From Segetibacter koreensis DSM 18137 (GTDB lineage Bacteria; Bacteroidota; Bacteroidia; Chitinophagales; Chitinophagaceae), in assembly GCF_000374045.1 (NCBI RefSeq), contig NZ_KB893317.1:146694-210693 (forward strand): a DNA stretch of 64,000 nucleotides. The letters run 5' to 3'. Made by a program: the position numbers and the translations under genes. Of the stretch, positions 8,242-17,588 are shown piece by piece. The first letter of the stretch is position 1; each line of letters starts with the position of its first letter. Below the pieces are notes generated by a model. The model did no database searches and was not told the origin of the DNA. It saw only the letters and a program-made list of their open reading frames with translations.

Positions 8242-8498
8242 TTTACTATCTGCAGGTTATCTTTTAATCTTTCAAATACATCCCGGTATTTTATTGGGAT
8301 TTTTTCTAAATCTATTGAAACCGGTTGCCCTTTATATATTAAATGATACTGGGTACTATCTCTCATCTTTCCAGGTTCATCAACTGTACTTACTGACTTA
8401 ATCAGTTCATCTATTTCCTTCTCAGTCCAGTCAACTTCTGTATCAGCGATTTTTTTTAAGGGAATAATTCCACCTGTCCTTTGAAGAGTGATCTTCAT
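8232..8498 (-). CDS. Emfourin-like inhibitor of the adjacent protease
   Basis: An 88-residue protein with the pattern of emfourin, the small proteinaceous inhibitor encoded with protealysin-like proteases: an N-terminal MKITLQRTGGI strand, a helix with TEKEIDELIKSV and a YHLIYKGQPVSID strand pair. The start lies only 6 bases after the stop of the protease gene on the same strand, so they form an operon. Known emfourins block M4 proteases by tight binding. The lack of a signal peptide here matches the lack of one in the protease. Confidence 0.8.
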   Translation of the reverse strand: MKITLQRTGGIIPLKKIADTEVDWTEKEIDELIKSVSTVDEPGKMRDSTQYHLIYKGQPVSIDLEKIPIKYRDVFERLKDNLQIVKPG

Positions 8499-8504
8499 AT
8501 ATGT

Positions 8505-9596
8505 TTATTTAACTTTTGCAGCGTCCCACCCATCTTTCACTGCTTTCACTTCAGCGCTTTTTACTCCAAATAATTTGCCTGCAACATTTATTGTAACTTT
8601 TCTCATATCACTGAAAGTTGCATTTTGCTTAAGGTTTGTAGTGTCAGTGAGTGCGCCATACCATATTTTACCTGCTTTCTCCCAGGCATACCCGCCCATA
8701 TTAAAAGCTGTAACATAAAAAGCAAAGTTTGGAATGCCAGAATTGTAATGAACACCACCCCAATCGCCGTCAGCAGTATCGGGAAGTTTTACATAATTAT
8801 CCATGGTGGCAGGCTGTGGATCATCACCAAGCTCGGGGTGATTTTTATAGGCAGTACCAGGTGCTTTCAGGCTTCGTAAAGCATATTCATCGCCTAACAA
8901 TACATTTTCTCCAATAAGCCAGTCTGACTGATTTACGTCGAGGTTAAGCGCTTTTTGTTTTATCATAATACCAAATACGTCTGAAAATGATTCGTTTAGC
9001 GCTCCTGCCTGTGTATGGTAGTCAAGATTCACCTCATACTGCGTTACTCCGTGTGTCAGCTCATGACCAATAACGTCTATATCAGTTGTAAAGCTGCCAA
9101 AAATTTTTCCATCGCCGTCACCATAAATCATTCTTCTTCCATCCCAAAAAGCATTATCATATTTTTTATCGTAGTGTATGTATTGCTGAATGATCATACC
9201 AAGGTTATCGATGGAGTTGCGGCCAAAGAGATCATAATAGAATTGCCATGTGTCTTTGCCCGCATTTATGACATTCTTAGCATCCTTATCAGCTGGAAGT
9301 TTAGTATCAGTATCTTTCCATACAAGAACAGCAGCAGAAAGGCTCGTTCCCTTCTTGCAATTATACACTTCCATTTGAGGAGTGGTTGCAATCTTTTTTT
9401 TGCCAACCAGACCTAGCATCGCTTTTTCTGCGGGACTTGCATTTTTAAAAAATACCCGGTCACTTCGAAAACGGAAACTGCGAAATTTTGTATTAACAGC
9501 AATTCTTGCAATATCCTTATCTGCGGCTGTTGCTAATTTATCGGTTATGTATGGAGGAATAATGCACTGAACAGGTGAATGATGATTTTTACACAT
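8505..9596 (-). CDS. Protealysin-like M4 zinc metalloprotease
   Basis: A 363-residue thermolysin-family protease. The zinc site is visible: HELTH (His178, Glu179, His182) and the third ligand Glu202 in NESFSD. A GVHYNSGIPN segment supplies the catalytic His region. The N-terminus (CIIPPYITDKLA) matches the short propeptide of protealysins rather than a long secreted-thermolysin prodomain, and there is no signal peptide. Protealysin relatives act inside the cell or are exported by unclear routes. The downstream emfourin-like gene supports this subgroup. Substrates are unknown. Confidence 0.92.
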   Translation of the reverse strand: MCKNHHSPVQCIIPPYITDKLATAADKDIARIAVNTKFRSFRFRSDRVFFKNASPAEKAMLGLVGKKKIATTPQMEVYNCKKGTSLSAAVLVWKDTDTKLPADKDAKNVINAGKDTWQFYYDLFGRNSIDNLGMIIQQYIHYDKKYDNAFWDGRRMIYGDGDGKIFGSFTTDIDVIGHELTHGVTQYEVNLDYHTQAGALNESFSDVFGIMIKQKALNLDVNQSDWLIGENVLLGDEYALRSLKAPGTAYKNHPELGDDPQPATMDNYVKLPDTADGDWGGVHYNSGIPNFAFYVTAFNMGGYAWEKAGKIWYGALTDTTNLKQNATFSDMRKVTINVAGKLFGVKSAEVKAVKDGWDAAKVK

Positions 9597-9672
9597 AGAA
9601 TGGTTTTAGTAAAAAAATGATAATGAAAGTTACTATCTAAAAATGTATTAATCAAGGTTTGTGTATTTTTCC

Positions 9673-10161
9673 TTATACTTTTGATTTTTTTTGCTCCCAT
9701 TTTCCAAATTTGTTTTCAATCACTTTAAACCTGTAATCAAATATTTTTTTTAACTGCTGCTTTACGAGAATCGTGTTTGCGATGTCACCCAAAAACATAT
9801 AAGGCACTTTATAATGAACGATATCTGTCATCTCTACACCTTGTGGTATTTCTTTAAAATGATGCTGGTGATGCCACAAACTATAAGGGCCAAAACGCTG
9901 TTCGTCTACAAAGTATTTTCCTCTCTCTACGTGCGTTATTTCTGTCATCCAGTACAAAGGAATACCGAACAAAGGCTTTACAGTATATTCTATTATTTGC
10001 CCAGCATACATTCTTTCTCCGTGATGTTTGCTTCTGATAACAAACCCCAGTGTGCCGGGAGTGATATCTTTAAGATTATCGGGCGTGCTGAAGTAGTCCC
10101 AGGCTTCATTTAAAGTAACAGGAATATTCTGAACGGTTTTTAGAGAATAGACTTTAGACAT
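9673..10161 (-). CDS. SRPBCC-family protein (cell-division-inhibitor-like START fold)
   Basis: A 162-residue soluble protein with the START/Bet v1-like layout of SRPBCC proteins: N-terminal strand VYSLKTVQNIPV, helix LNEAWDYFSTPDNLKDITP, central strands with GQIIEYTVKPL and WMTEITHVERGKYFVDEQ, and a long C-terminal helix VKQQLKKIFDYRFKVIENKF. In many genomes relatives are labelled cell division inhibitor, usually without direct proof. Ligand binding is expected from the fold. It is monocistronic as far as I can see. Confidence 0.78.
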   Translation of the reverse strand: MSKVYSLKTVQNIPVTLNEAWDYFSTPDNLKDITPGTLGFVIRSKHHGERMYAGQIIEYTVKPLFGIPLYWMTEITHVERGKYFVDEQRFGPYSLWHHQHHFKEIPQGVEMTDIVHYKVPYMFLGDIANTILVKQQLKKIFDYRFKVIENKFGKWEQKKSKV

Positions 10162-10274
10162 ATTAATGGTTTGTTATACTAACAGTACAACCTTTTAAAG
10201 GTTTTATATACTTTTTATCTTTATAGCTGTTAACTATATTTCTTCAAAAAAGGTTAAAAATGATTGAGAAAAAA

Positions 10275-10299
10275 AACCGCGGCAAAGTTGGCCGCGGTT
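10275..10299 (-). terminator. Rho-independent terminator downstream of leuS
   Basis: Nine-bp GC-rich stem (AACCGCGGC / GCCGCGGTT) with a 7-base loop, followed on the minus strand by a run of eight T. It lies 39 bases past the leuS stop. Confidence 0.85.
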
Positions 10300-10337
10300 A
10301 CATTTTGAAGAAATCTAAAGTTATAATTAATTCAGGA

Positions 10338-13300
10338 TCAGATTACCACATTTATCATTTTGCCCTTTACAAAAATTATCTTTTTGGGTGGTTTTCCATC
10401 AAGCCACTTTTGTACAATCTCATTTTGAAGAACGATTTGTTCAACTTCGGGCTGCATTGCATCTAATGAAATATTCATATTAGCCCTTACTTTCCCATTG
10501 ATACTTATCGGGTATTCTTTACTGCTTTCAACCAGGTATTTTTCTTCATATTTTGGAAAAGCGGCATCAAGAACAGAAGAAGCTTCTAACTTTTCTGTAG
10601 AAGACGCTTGCAGAAGTTGGTATAATTCTTCGGAAATGTGCGGTGCGTATGGAGCCAGTAATATAACAAGAGGCTCAAGTACTTCTCTTTTATGACACTT
10701 CAAGTCGTTTAGTTCATTTACACAAACCATAAAAGCACTTACGGCAGTATTAAAGCTAAAACGTTCTGTATCATCTTCAATCTTTTTTATAGCCCTGTGA
10801 AGCACTTTTAATTCTGCTGGTGTTGCTGCATCATTTGTTAGAATGAGTCCTTTTAGTTCGTCAACATACAATCTCCAGAACTTGCGCAAGAAGCGGTGAA
10901 CACCTTCAATGCCTTTTGTATCCCACGGTTTGCTTTGCTCTACCGGTCCAAGAAACATTTCATACATACGGAAGGTGTCTGCACCAAAGCGTTCAACAAT
11001 CTCATCAGGATTGACAACATTATATTTGCTTTTGCTCATTTTTTCAGTTTCTGCACCACAAATGTATTTGTCATTGACTTCGTCAAAATCAACTCCTTGC
11101 GAGATTACTTTACCATCTTCTAATAAAAAAAGTGCATTTTCATATTCGGGTCGTGAATTTCTTAATGAATCAACATGCAATTCAACACCATCCACAAAGC
11201 TTACATCAACATGTAATTCATTTAATTTGCATTCTAAACGTTCTCCCAATAGTTCTATTATTTCTAGATTGTTTTTAGAAAAAGCTGATATTTTATAAAA
11301 CAGGTCTTTTATGTTTATTTCGCCTGCGACAATTTTGTCTCTATAACTTTTCGAAATGTACAGCGGGTGGGCCTCAAGAACTTTATTTGTGGTTCCCGGT
11401 GTCTCAAATTGTTGTTCGCCGCTTAAATTTGGCGTAATCCTATAAATAAATCTGCTTGCGCCTTGTATCATTCCCTGGTTAACCAACTTCTTATAAGGCT
11501 CGTCAAAACAAATGAATCCCAAATCATATAAAGCTTTCGTCCACATGCGGCTGTACAGCAAGTGACCTACTGCATGCTCTGTTCCACCTATATATAAATC
11601 AACTTGTCCCCAGTAATCTGCTGCTTTCCGGTCAACAAATACTTTATCATTGTTGGGGTCCATATAGCGAAGAAAATACCATGATGACCCGGCATAACCA
11701 GGCATTGTATTGGTTTCTCTTGTGCCACCTCCCGGTGCTGCTATCCAGTCTGCCAGGTTAGCCAACGGCCCTTCTCCTTCTGGTCCGGCGCTGTAAGTAT
11801 CTACATACGGCAATTCTAAAGGAAGTTGATTTTCATTCAAAGGAAAGGCAATTCCTCCTTTGTATACAATAGGAAAAGGCTCACCCCAATACCGTTGCCG
11901 ACTAAAACCTGCATCGCGCATTTTGTAATTTACCTTTCGTTTGCCAATACCCATTTTTTCCAATTCATCAATGACGACACCAATTGCATTGCGCATTACC
12001 ATTCCGTCAATAAACCCGCTGTTTTGTAGTATGGCATCCTTGGTTGGGTTGGCTTCATCGCCATTATAAGCATCACCAATAATGTTAGTGATTGGAATAT
12101 TAAAATATTTTGCAAAAGCATAATCGCGTTGGTCACCACAAGGGACAGCCATAATTGCACCTGTACCGTAGCCAGCTAAAACATATTCACTGATCCAAAC
12201 TGGAATTTCCCTGCCATTAAAAGGGTTAATGGCATACGCCCCTGTAAATGCCCCTGTAATTTGTTTCACTTCTGCTAAGCGTTCTCTTTCGCTCCGGCTT
12301 TTTACATATTCAAGATATTTATCAATTTCTGCTTTTTGTTCATCAGAAGTAATTTTCGCAACCAGTTCGTGTTCGGGTGCCAAGACCATAAAATCAACCC
12401 CAAATATGGTATCTGGTCTTGTGGTATAAACTGTTAGAGTGGGTTCATCAGTTAACTCCTTCTGTTGCTTGATTGTAAGGTGAAACGTTATCTCCGCTCC
12501 CTGGCTCTTTCCAATCCAGTTCCTCTGCATGTCCTTCATTGACTCGCTAAAGTCAACCTGCTCCAATCCCTGCAGCAATCGGTCTGCATACTCGGTTATG
12601 CGCAAATACCACTGGCGCATTTTCTTTTTTACAACCGGGTGTCCCCCGCGTTCACTTACTCCATTTACCACCTCGTCATTGGCAAGTACTGTTCCCAGCG
12701 CTTCGCACCAGTTTACTTCTCCAAAGGCAGAATAGGCAATGCGATAATGCATTAAAATATCTTCCTTGCTTTTCTCATCATAGTTTATCCAGTCTTGCGC
12801 TGTAAATATTAGTCTTTCATTTCCTGGGCAGTAATGGTTTGCATTACCTTCCTGTTCAAAAATTGAAACCAGGTTAGGTATTCGTTCTGCCTTTTGGCTA
12901 TGCCGATTGTACCAAGTATCAAACAATTGCAAAAAAATCCATTGGGTCCATTTGTAATAAGAAGGGTCACTGGTTTTTACTTCACGGCTCCAATCGTAGC
13001 AAAAACCAATATTATCTAACTGTTCGTGATATCGCCGTATATTCTTTTCAGTTGTTACCGCAGGGTGCTGACCGGTTTCCATTGCATATTGTTCTGCCGG
13101 CAATCCAAAGCTATCAAAGCCCATTGGGTGCAGTACATTAAAACCTTTGAGCCTTTTAAAGCGGGCATAAATATCACTTGCTATATAACCAAGTGGATGA
13201 CCAACGTGCAGACCGGCACCACTTGGGTAAGGAAACATGTCGAGCACATAAAACTTTGGCTTAGTGCTATTGTTACTTACTTTATAAGCATTGCTTTCTT

Positions 13301-13349
13301 TCCAATACTGCTGCCATTTCTTTTCAATATCTCTGAAGTTGTATTCCAT
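10338..13349 (-). CDS. leuS: Leucyl-tRNA synthetase
   Basis: A 1003-residue class I aminoacyl-tRNA synthetase that charges tRNA-Leu. The HIGH motif appears as GLHVGHPLGY in the first 60 residues, the editing (CP1) domain with TTRPDTIFGVDFMV lies at about 285-480, and KMSKSKYNVVNPDE lies in the C-terminal half. The protein is longer than the roughly 860 residues of E. coli LeuS. The extra length is mainly an insertion of about 100 residues between LLYSRMW and the KMSKS loop. The C-terminal anticodon-binding and tail domains are intact. A strong terminator follows. Confidence 0.97.
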   Translation of the reverse strand: MEYNFRDIEKKWQQYWKESNAYKVSNNSTKPKFYVLDMFPYPSGAGLHVGHPLGYIASDIYARFKRLKGFNVLHPMGFDSFGLPAEQYAMETGQHPAVTTEKNIRRYHEQLDNIGFCYDWSREVKTSDPSYYKWTQWIFLQLFDTWYNRHSQKAERIPNLVSIFEQEGNANHYCPGNERLIFTAQDWINYDEKSKEDILMHYRIAYSAFGEVNWCEALGTVLANDEVVNGVSERGGHPVVKKKMRQWYLRITEYADRLLQGLEQVDFSESMKDMQRNWIGKSQGAEITFHLTIKQQKELTDEPTLTVYTTRPDTIFGVDFMVLAPEHELVAKITSDEQKAEIDKYLEYVKSRSERERLAEVKQITGAFTGAYAINPFNGREIPVWISEYVLAGYGTGAIMAVPCGDQRDYAFAKYFNIPITNIIGDAYNGDEANPTKDAILQNSGFIDGMVMRNAIGVVIDELEKMGIGKRKVNYKMRDAGFSRQRYWGEPFPIVYKGGIAFPLNENQLPLELPYVDTYSAGPEGEGPLANLADWIAAPGGGTRETNTMPGYAGSSWYFLRYMDPNNDKVFVDRKAADYWGQVDLYIGGTEHAVGHLLYSRMWTKALYDLGFICFDEPYKKLVNQGMIQGASRFIYRITPNLSGEQQFETPGTTNKVLEAHPLYISKSYRDKIVAGEINIKDLFYKISAFSKNNLEIIELLGERLECKLNELHVDVSFVDGVELHVDSLRNSRPEYENALFLLEDGKVISQGVDFDEVNDKYICGAETEKMSKSKYNVVNPDEIVERFGADTFRMYEMFLGPVEQSKPWDTKGIEGVHRFLRKFWRLYVDELKGLILTNDAATPAELKVLHRAIKKIEDDTERFSFNTAVSAFMVCVNELNDLKCHKREVLEPLVILLAPYAPHISEELYQLLQASSTEKLEASSVLDAAFPKYEEKYLVESSKEYPISINGKVRANMNISLDAMQPEVEQIVLQNEIVQKWLDGKPPKKIIFVKGKMINVVI

Positions 13350-13910
13350 TTTGTTGTAAATTCTGGGTATAGGTTTAGGGTATCCGGTGCAATGTTTTAC
13401 GATAGCACCTTCCCCAACTCTTTAATTTGTTTTAATCTGAAATTTAAAAATTCCTGTTTTTCTGGCTTATAACTTAAGCTGGTATAATTAAATTTTTATG
13501 TTACCAGCTTGTTCTCTCTATTCTGCTTTCGTTGTGTCACTCACTTGTACTGTAAAACTTTTTTCAGCTTTTTCTTCTATAAAATAGACGGTTATGGCAA
13601 CGCAAAGTACAGTACTTTATCAACTTGTCATCTCTTTGCTTATCTTATCGTTTCTGATTTTCCTTATCACACATCCGGCGGCTCATTTATAACCAGTACA
13701 AAGTGATCTGCAGTTGAAGGGTGCGACGCAACAGAAGCTAAATGATATTCTTATGCGTGCTGCAAAAAATGCTAACAATTCTTTAACTCCTTTGATGCAG
13801 CAAGTGTGTAATTTACCAGCATAATCAAAATAATCTGAAAGGTGCAAAATTAAGGTTTTAGACCTCAATCCACTACATTTGCAGCCATAGTAAAAACTTA
13901 AACAACCAAC
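13350..13910. other. Divergent intergenic region leuS / ftsX
   Basis: About 560 bases without a convincing gene. A TACATTTG box at 13874-13881 matches the Bacteroidota -7 consensus and lies about 30 bases before ftsX. The rest is low-complexity AT-rich sequence in which I see no RNA gene. Confidence 0.5.
13874..13881 (+). promoter_or_regulatory. -7 promoter box of ftsX
   Basis: TACATTTG fits TAnnTTTG and stands 29 bases before the ftsX ATG at 13911. The -33 partner is not clear. Confidence 0.5.
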
Positions 13911-14789
13911 ATGTCGCAATTCGGAAAAGCCTCGAGCAAACGGAGTAAGCCAAGTTACATATATAGTATTGTAGGCGTGGCGCTCGTACTTTTAATAATG
14001 GGAATATTAGGTTGGATATTTCTCAATTTCAATTTTGCGGGCAATTCATTTAAAGAAGACATACGGATCAGCGCGTACCTGCGAACCACCAACAGGGACA
14101 CGATCAATATGATTCAGCAATATATCTCGAAGCAACCCTATGCAAAAAATGTGGCGTATATAAATAAAGAAGGCGCAAAGGCAATCTGGAGTAAAGAGGG
14201 AAATAATGAGGACTGGGCAAAAATACTCGATTATAATCCTTTGCCTGAAAGCGTGGATTTTTATGCCAGGTCAATATATGTGAACCAGGACAGCCTTACA
14301 AAAATTTCTGATGATATTCTTAGTAAATGGGGCGGTCAACTTGATCAGATCACTTATCCTAAATTGCTGGTAAATAACCTCAACGAACGGGCAAGCCGGC
14401 TTGGATTAATATTTATTGTAGTAGCGGTCGTGCTGTGCACTATTGTAATTGTCAGCATTGATAATACCATACGCCTGGCGATGTTTAGCAACCGGTTTTT
14501 AATTAAAACGATGCAAATGGTAGGAGCTACCCGTGGTTTTATAGCCCGCCCGATGGATTTCCGGGCTGTATTAAATGGACTTATCAGCGCGGGAATAGCC
14601 ATTTTTTTACTATTTATTTTAATACAATGGGCAGAGCGACAGTTTCCGGCGTTAGCAACTATTCGTGATACGAAACTTACCCTCATTTTAATTATAGGTA
14701 TGGTAGTAGTTGGTGTAGGCATATCATTGTTTAGTACACACCGTAGTGTTATAAAGTATCTAAAAATGAGCCTCGATGACCTTTATTAA
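13911..14789 (+). CDS. ftsX: Cell division protein FtsX
   Basis: A 292-residue FtsX permease. A transmembrane helix at about 20-42 is followed by an extracytoplasmic domain with DIRISAYLRTTNRDT and a C-terminal MacB/FtsX unit of three transmembrane helices (about 163-188, 218-242, 253-275) with MQMVGATRGFIARP between them. With FtsE it couples ATP hydrolysis to peptidoglycan hydrolase activation at the septum. ftsE is not adjacent, which is normal in Bacteroidota. It is followed by the DUF3098 gene. Confidence 0.93.
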   Translation: MSQFGKASSKRSKPSYIYSIVGVALVLLIMGILGWIFLNFNFAGNSFKEDIRISAYLRTTNRDTINMIQQYISKQPYAKNVAYINKEGAKAIWSKEGNNEDWAKILDYNPLPESVDFYARSIYVNQDSLTKISDDILSKWGGQLDQITYPKLLVNNLNERASRLGLIFIVVAVVLCTIVIVSIDNTIRLAMFSNRFLIKTMQMVGATRGFIARPMDFRAVLNGLISAGIAIFLLFILIQWAERQFPALATIRDTKLTLILIIGMVVVGVGISLFSTHRSVIKYLKMSLDDLY

Positions 14790-14859
14790 TGCTTAACCCC
14801 AGCTAAAGAGCTTACTATATATTTAATTGTTTTACTTTGCACTTTTAAAATAACAAATA

Positions 14860-15162
14860 ATGGCTGAAAAGAAAGTTTACACTTCTACCCAACCTTCTTC
14901 TATAAGAAATACTAATATAAACAAGCCAAAACATAGACTACCTCTTTTTGAAAAAGAGAATTATATGTGGATGGGAATTGGCGCGGCGGTTGTAGCTATA
15001 GGTATGTTGATAATGGCAGGAGGGAAAAACCAAAATCCTAACCAGTTTGATTATAAATTAGTATACAGCACTACACGTATCACTATTGCCCCTATTTTAA
15101 TATTGGCAGGTTTGATGATTGAGATCTATGCAATTTTCAAAAGACCTAAAGTTCACCAATAA
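14860..15162 (+). CDS. DUF3098 family membrane protein
   Basis: A 100-residue protein with a polar N-terminus, then two transmembrane helices (about 36-52 and 70-92) separated by a short loop (GGKNQNPNQFDYKLVYS). This matches the small DUF3098 family, which in Bacteroidota is regularly found directly downstream of ftsX. The function is unknown. The location suggests a cell-envelope role. Confidence 0.85.
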   Translation: MAEKKVYTSTQPSSIRNTNINKPKHRLPLFEKENYMWMGIGAAVVAIGMLIMAGGKNQNPNQFDYKLVYSTTRITIAPILILAGLMIEIYAIFKRPKVHQ

Positions 15163-15251
15163 CTGTTTTTGTTGTCTGTCGGGCGATGCTTCTCATTGCC
15201 TTTTCTAAGTTAATTGTTCCCGTCTAATAAAACCATCTATTTTTACCTGCT

Positions 15252-16052
15252 ATGACGTTAATCCAAAGCATTATTATTGCGATTGTGGAAGGCATTACCG
15301 AATTTTTGCCTATCTCATCAACGGGACATATGATTATAGCAGAACGACTATTGATGTTGCCTAAAGAAGATCCTTTTACACAGCTTTTTACCATAGCCAT
15401 TCAATTAGGAGCGATTTTAAGTGTTGTTGTTTTGTACTGGAAAAGATTTTTTGATTTGGCAAGATGGCAGTTTTATGTAAAACTTATAATTGCAGTTATA
15501 CCCGCATTAGGCTTTGGTTTTCTGCTTTCTGACCGCATTGATGAATTGCTTGACAGTCCCACAACCGTTGCTGTAAGTTTATTAGCAGGAGGTTTTATTT
15601 TATTGTTTATCGATAAGGTATTTGACAGGCCGCTAGTTGATAAAGAAAGAAATATAACTTATGGAAAAGCGTTTGTTATTGGTTTATGGCAATGTATAGC
15701 TATGATACCGGGTGTCAGCCGCAGCGCAGCCACAATTATAGGCGGTATGCAACAAAAACTTACGCGAAGGCTGGCAGCAGAGTTTTCATTTTTTCTTGCT
15801 GTACCTACAATGGCCGCTGCCACTGGCTACAAACTATTAAAAACGTTTAAAGAGCACCCCGAAGTCGTTAAAGATACTCACAACCTTACAGTTCTTGGTG
15901 TTGGAAATCTTGCGGCATTTGTAGTGGCGCTTATTGCTATTAAATTTTTCATATCTTTTTTACAGCGCTATGGTTTCAGACTTTTTGGATGGTACCGCAT
16001 AATTGTTGGTGCGGTGCTGCTTGTATTAATTTTTACGGGTTACCTTGTGTAA
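15252..16052 (+). CDS. uppP: Undecaprenyl-diphosphatase UppP (BacA)
   Basis: A 266-residue integral membrane phosphatase that recycles undecaprenyl pyrophosphate, the lipid carrier of peptidoglycan synthesis. The two family motifs are present: EGITEFLPISSTGHMI near the N-terminus and PGVSRSAATIIGG in the middle, with several hydrophobic helices between and after. Length is normal for the family. It follows the ftsX-DUF3098 pair on the same strand, with gaps of 70-90 bases. Confidence 0.96.
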   Translation: MTLIQSIIIAIVEGITEFLPISSTGHMIIAERLLMLPKEDPFTQLFTIAIQLGAILSVVVLYWKRFFDLARWQFYVKLIIAVIPALGFGFLLSDRIDELLDSPTTVAVSLLAGGFILLFIDKVFDRPLVDKERNITYGKAFVIGLWQCIAMIPGVSRSAATIIGGMQQKLTRRLAAEFSFFLAVPTMAAATGYKLLKTFKEHPEVVKDTHNLTVLGVGNLAAFVVALIAIKFFISFLQRYGFRLFGWYRIIVGAVLLVLIFTGYLV

Positions 16053-16268
16053 TGTACAAGACATCTGACATTCCTTTTAGAAAATCGTATTAAAACAGGT
16101 TACATTCATTTCTTGCAATGTCAGTCTTTAAAACTGATATCCTTACATGTCTGATTTTTTAGAGCAAAGGCTCAAAGTATAATAACCTTGGCTTCCCGAG
16201 CCCTTAAGACATTTCTGCTGTTACATTTATAATTTTCTACTTCTAACTTTACATTACAAAAGCATTTT

Positions 16269-17588
16269 ATGCAAACTGCCGAAAAGAAAGTTATCAACGC
16301 CTGGGCTATGTACGACTGGGCAAACAGCGCTTATAATCTTGTAATTACGACAACAATATTTCCTGCTTATTATGATGCTATTACCACCACTAAAATTGGA
16401 GGGATAGTGCGGCATAAAGTTCAATTTTCGGGTGGCACGTTTGAAAGTGCTTCCTTGTACAATTATGCTATAGCATTTGCTTACCTGGTAATCGCTGTTA
16501 TTTCACCGATTCTGTCTTCTATTGCAGATTACAAAGGCAACAAAAAAAAGTTTCTGCAATTTTTCTGTTATTCTGGTAGTCTTGCGTGCTGTGCCTTATA
16601 TTGGTTTACAAAAGAGTGGCTTTCTTTGGGTATTATTTGCTGTGTGCTTGCGGCAATAGGCTATTGCGGAAGTCTTGTTTTTTACAATTCTTATTTGCCT
16701 GAGATTGCTTCAGGCCCGGATCAGGATAGGGTTAGTGCAAAAGGATTTGCTTATGGATATATAGGAAGCGTTTTGCTGCAATTGATATGTTTTGTATTTG
16801 TATTAAAGCCTGAACTTTTTGGAATAAAAGATACAACCTTCGCCCCCCGTTTGTCATTCCTGTTGGTAGGCCTGTGGTGGATGGGTTTTGCGCAGATAAC
16901 ATTTGCCCATTTACCAAAAGGAACACCCGCCTTTGAAAATACAAACAATAATATTTTTACAAATGGTTTTAAAGAATTGAATAAAGTCTGGAACAAGGTA
17001 AAGTGTATGCCTGTGCTGAAAAGGTATTTGTTATCGTTTTTTTTCTATAGCATGGGAGTGCAAACTGTTATGCTGGCCGCAACTTTATTTGCAAGCCAGG
17101 TAATAGGTCTGCCAACTGCAAAACTTATTATTTCTCTTCTTATAATACAAATTGTTGCAATTGCCGGAGCTTACATCATGGCTAAATTATCTCAACGTTT
17201 TGGAAATTTTCATGTGTTAATGCTGGTAGTGTTTATATGGATAGCAATTTGCCTTGGCGCATATTTTATTACAACTGAATTAGAATTTTACATAATCGCT
17301 GTTTCTGTTGGATTGGTAATGGGTGGTATACAGTCTTTGAGCAGGTCTACATATAGTAAAATAATGCCTGAAACAAATGATACTGCATCTTTTTTTAGCT
17401 TTTATGATGTGACGGAGAAAATAGCGATTGTTATAGGAATGTTTAGCTTTGGTTTTGTACAACAATTAACGGGCAATATGCGAAACTCGGTTATCGCATT
17501 AATCGTGTTTTTTATAGCAGGCCTGGTTACATTATTTATAACGTTGCAAAAAGATAAAAGGGAACAGCTACTAAATATAGCAAAATGA
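16269..17588 (+). CDS. MFS transporter, UMF1 / Atg22-like
   Basis: A 439-residue twelve-helix membrane protein. The N-terminal AMYDWANSAYNLVITTTIFP and YYDAIT are hallmarks of the Atg22/UMF1 branch of the major facilitator superfamily. GGIQSLSRSTYSKIMPE matches the second-half signature. Atg22 exports amino acids from the yeast vacuole. For bacterial members the substrate is generally unknown. The stop overlaps the start of the MBL hydrolase gene by 4 bases, indicating translational coupling. Confidence 0.9.
   Translation: MQTAEKKVINAWAMYDWANSAYNLVITTTIFPAYYDAITTTKIGGIVRHKVQFSGGTFESASLYNYAIAFAYLVIAVISPILSSIADYKGNKKKFLQFFCYSGSLACCALYWFTKEWLSLGIICCVLAAIGYCGSLVFYNSYLPEIASGPDQDRVSAKGFAYGYIGSVLLQLICFVFVLKPELFGIKDTTFAPRLSFLLVGLWWMGFAQITFAHLPKGTPAFENTNNNIFTNGFKELNKVWNKVKCMPVLKRYLLSFFFYSMGVQTVMLAATLFASQVIGLPTAKLIISLLIIQIVAIAGAYIMAKLSQRFGNFHVLMLVVFIWIAICLGAYFITTELEFYIIAVSVGLVMGGIQSLSRSTYSKIMPETNDTASFFSFYDVTEKIAIVIGMFSFGFVQQLTGNMRNSVIALIVFFIAGLVTLFITLQKDKREQLLNIAK

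Noticed and set aside
13509..13706. Plus-strand frame of 65 codons between leuS and ftsX
   Set aside because: Composition is low-complexity, with no start context or family resemblance.
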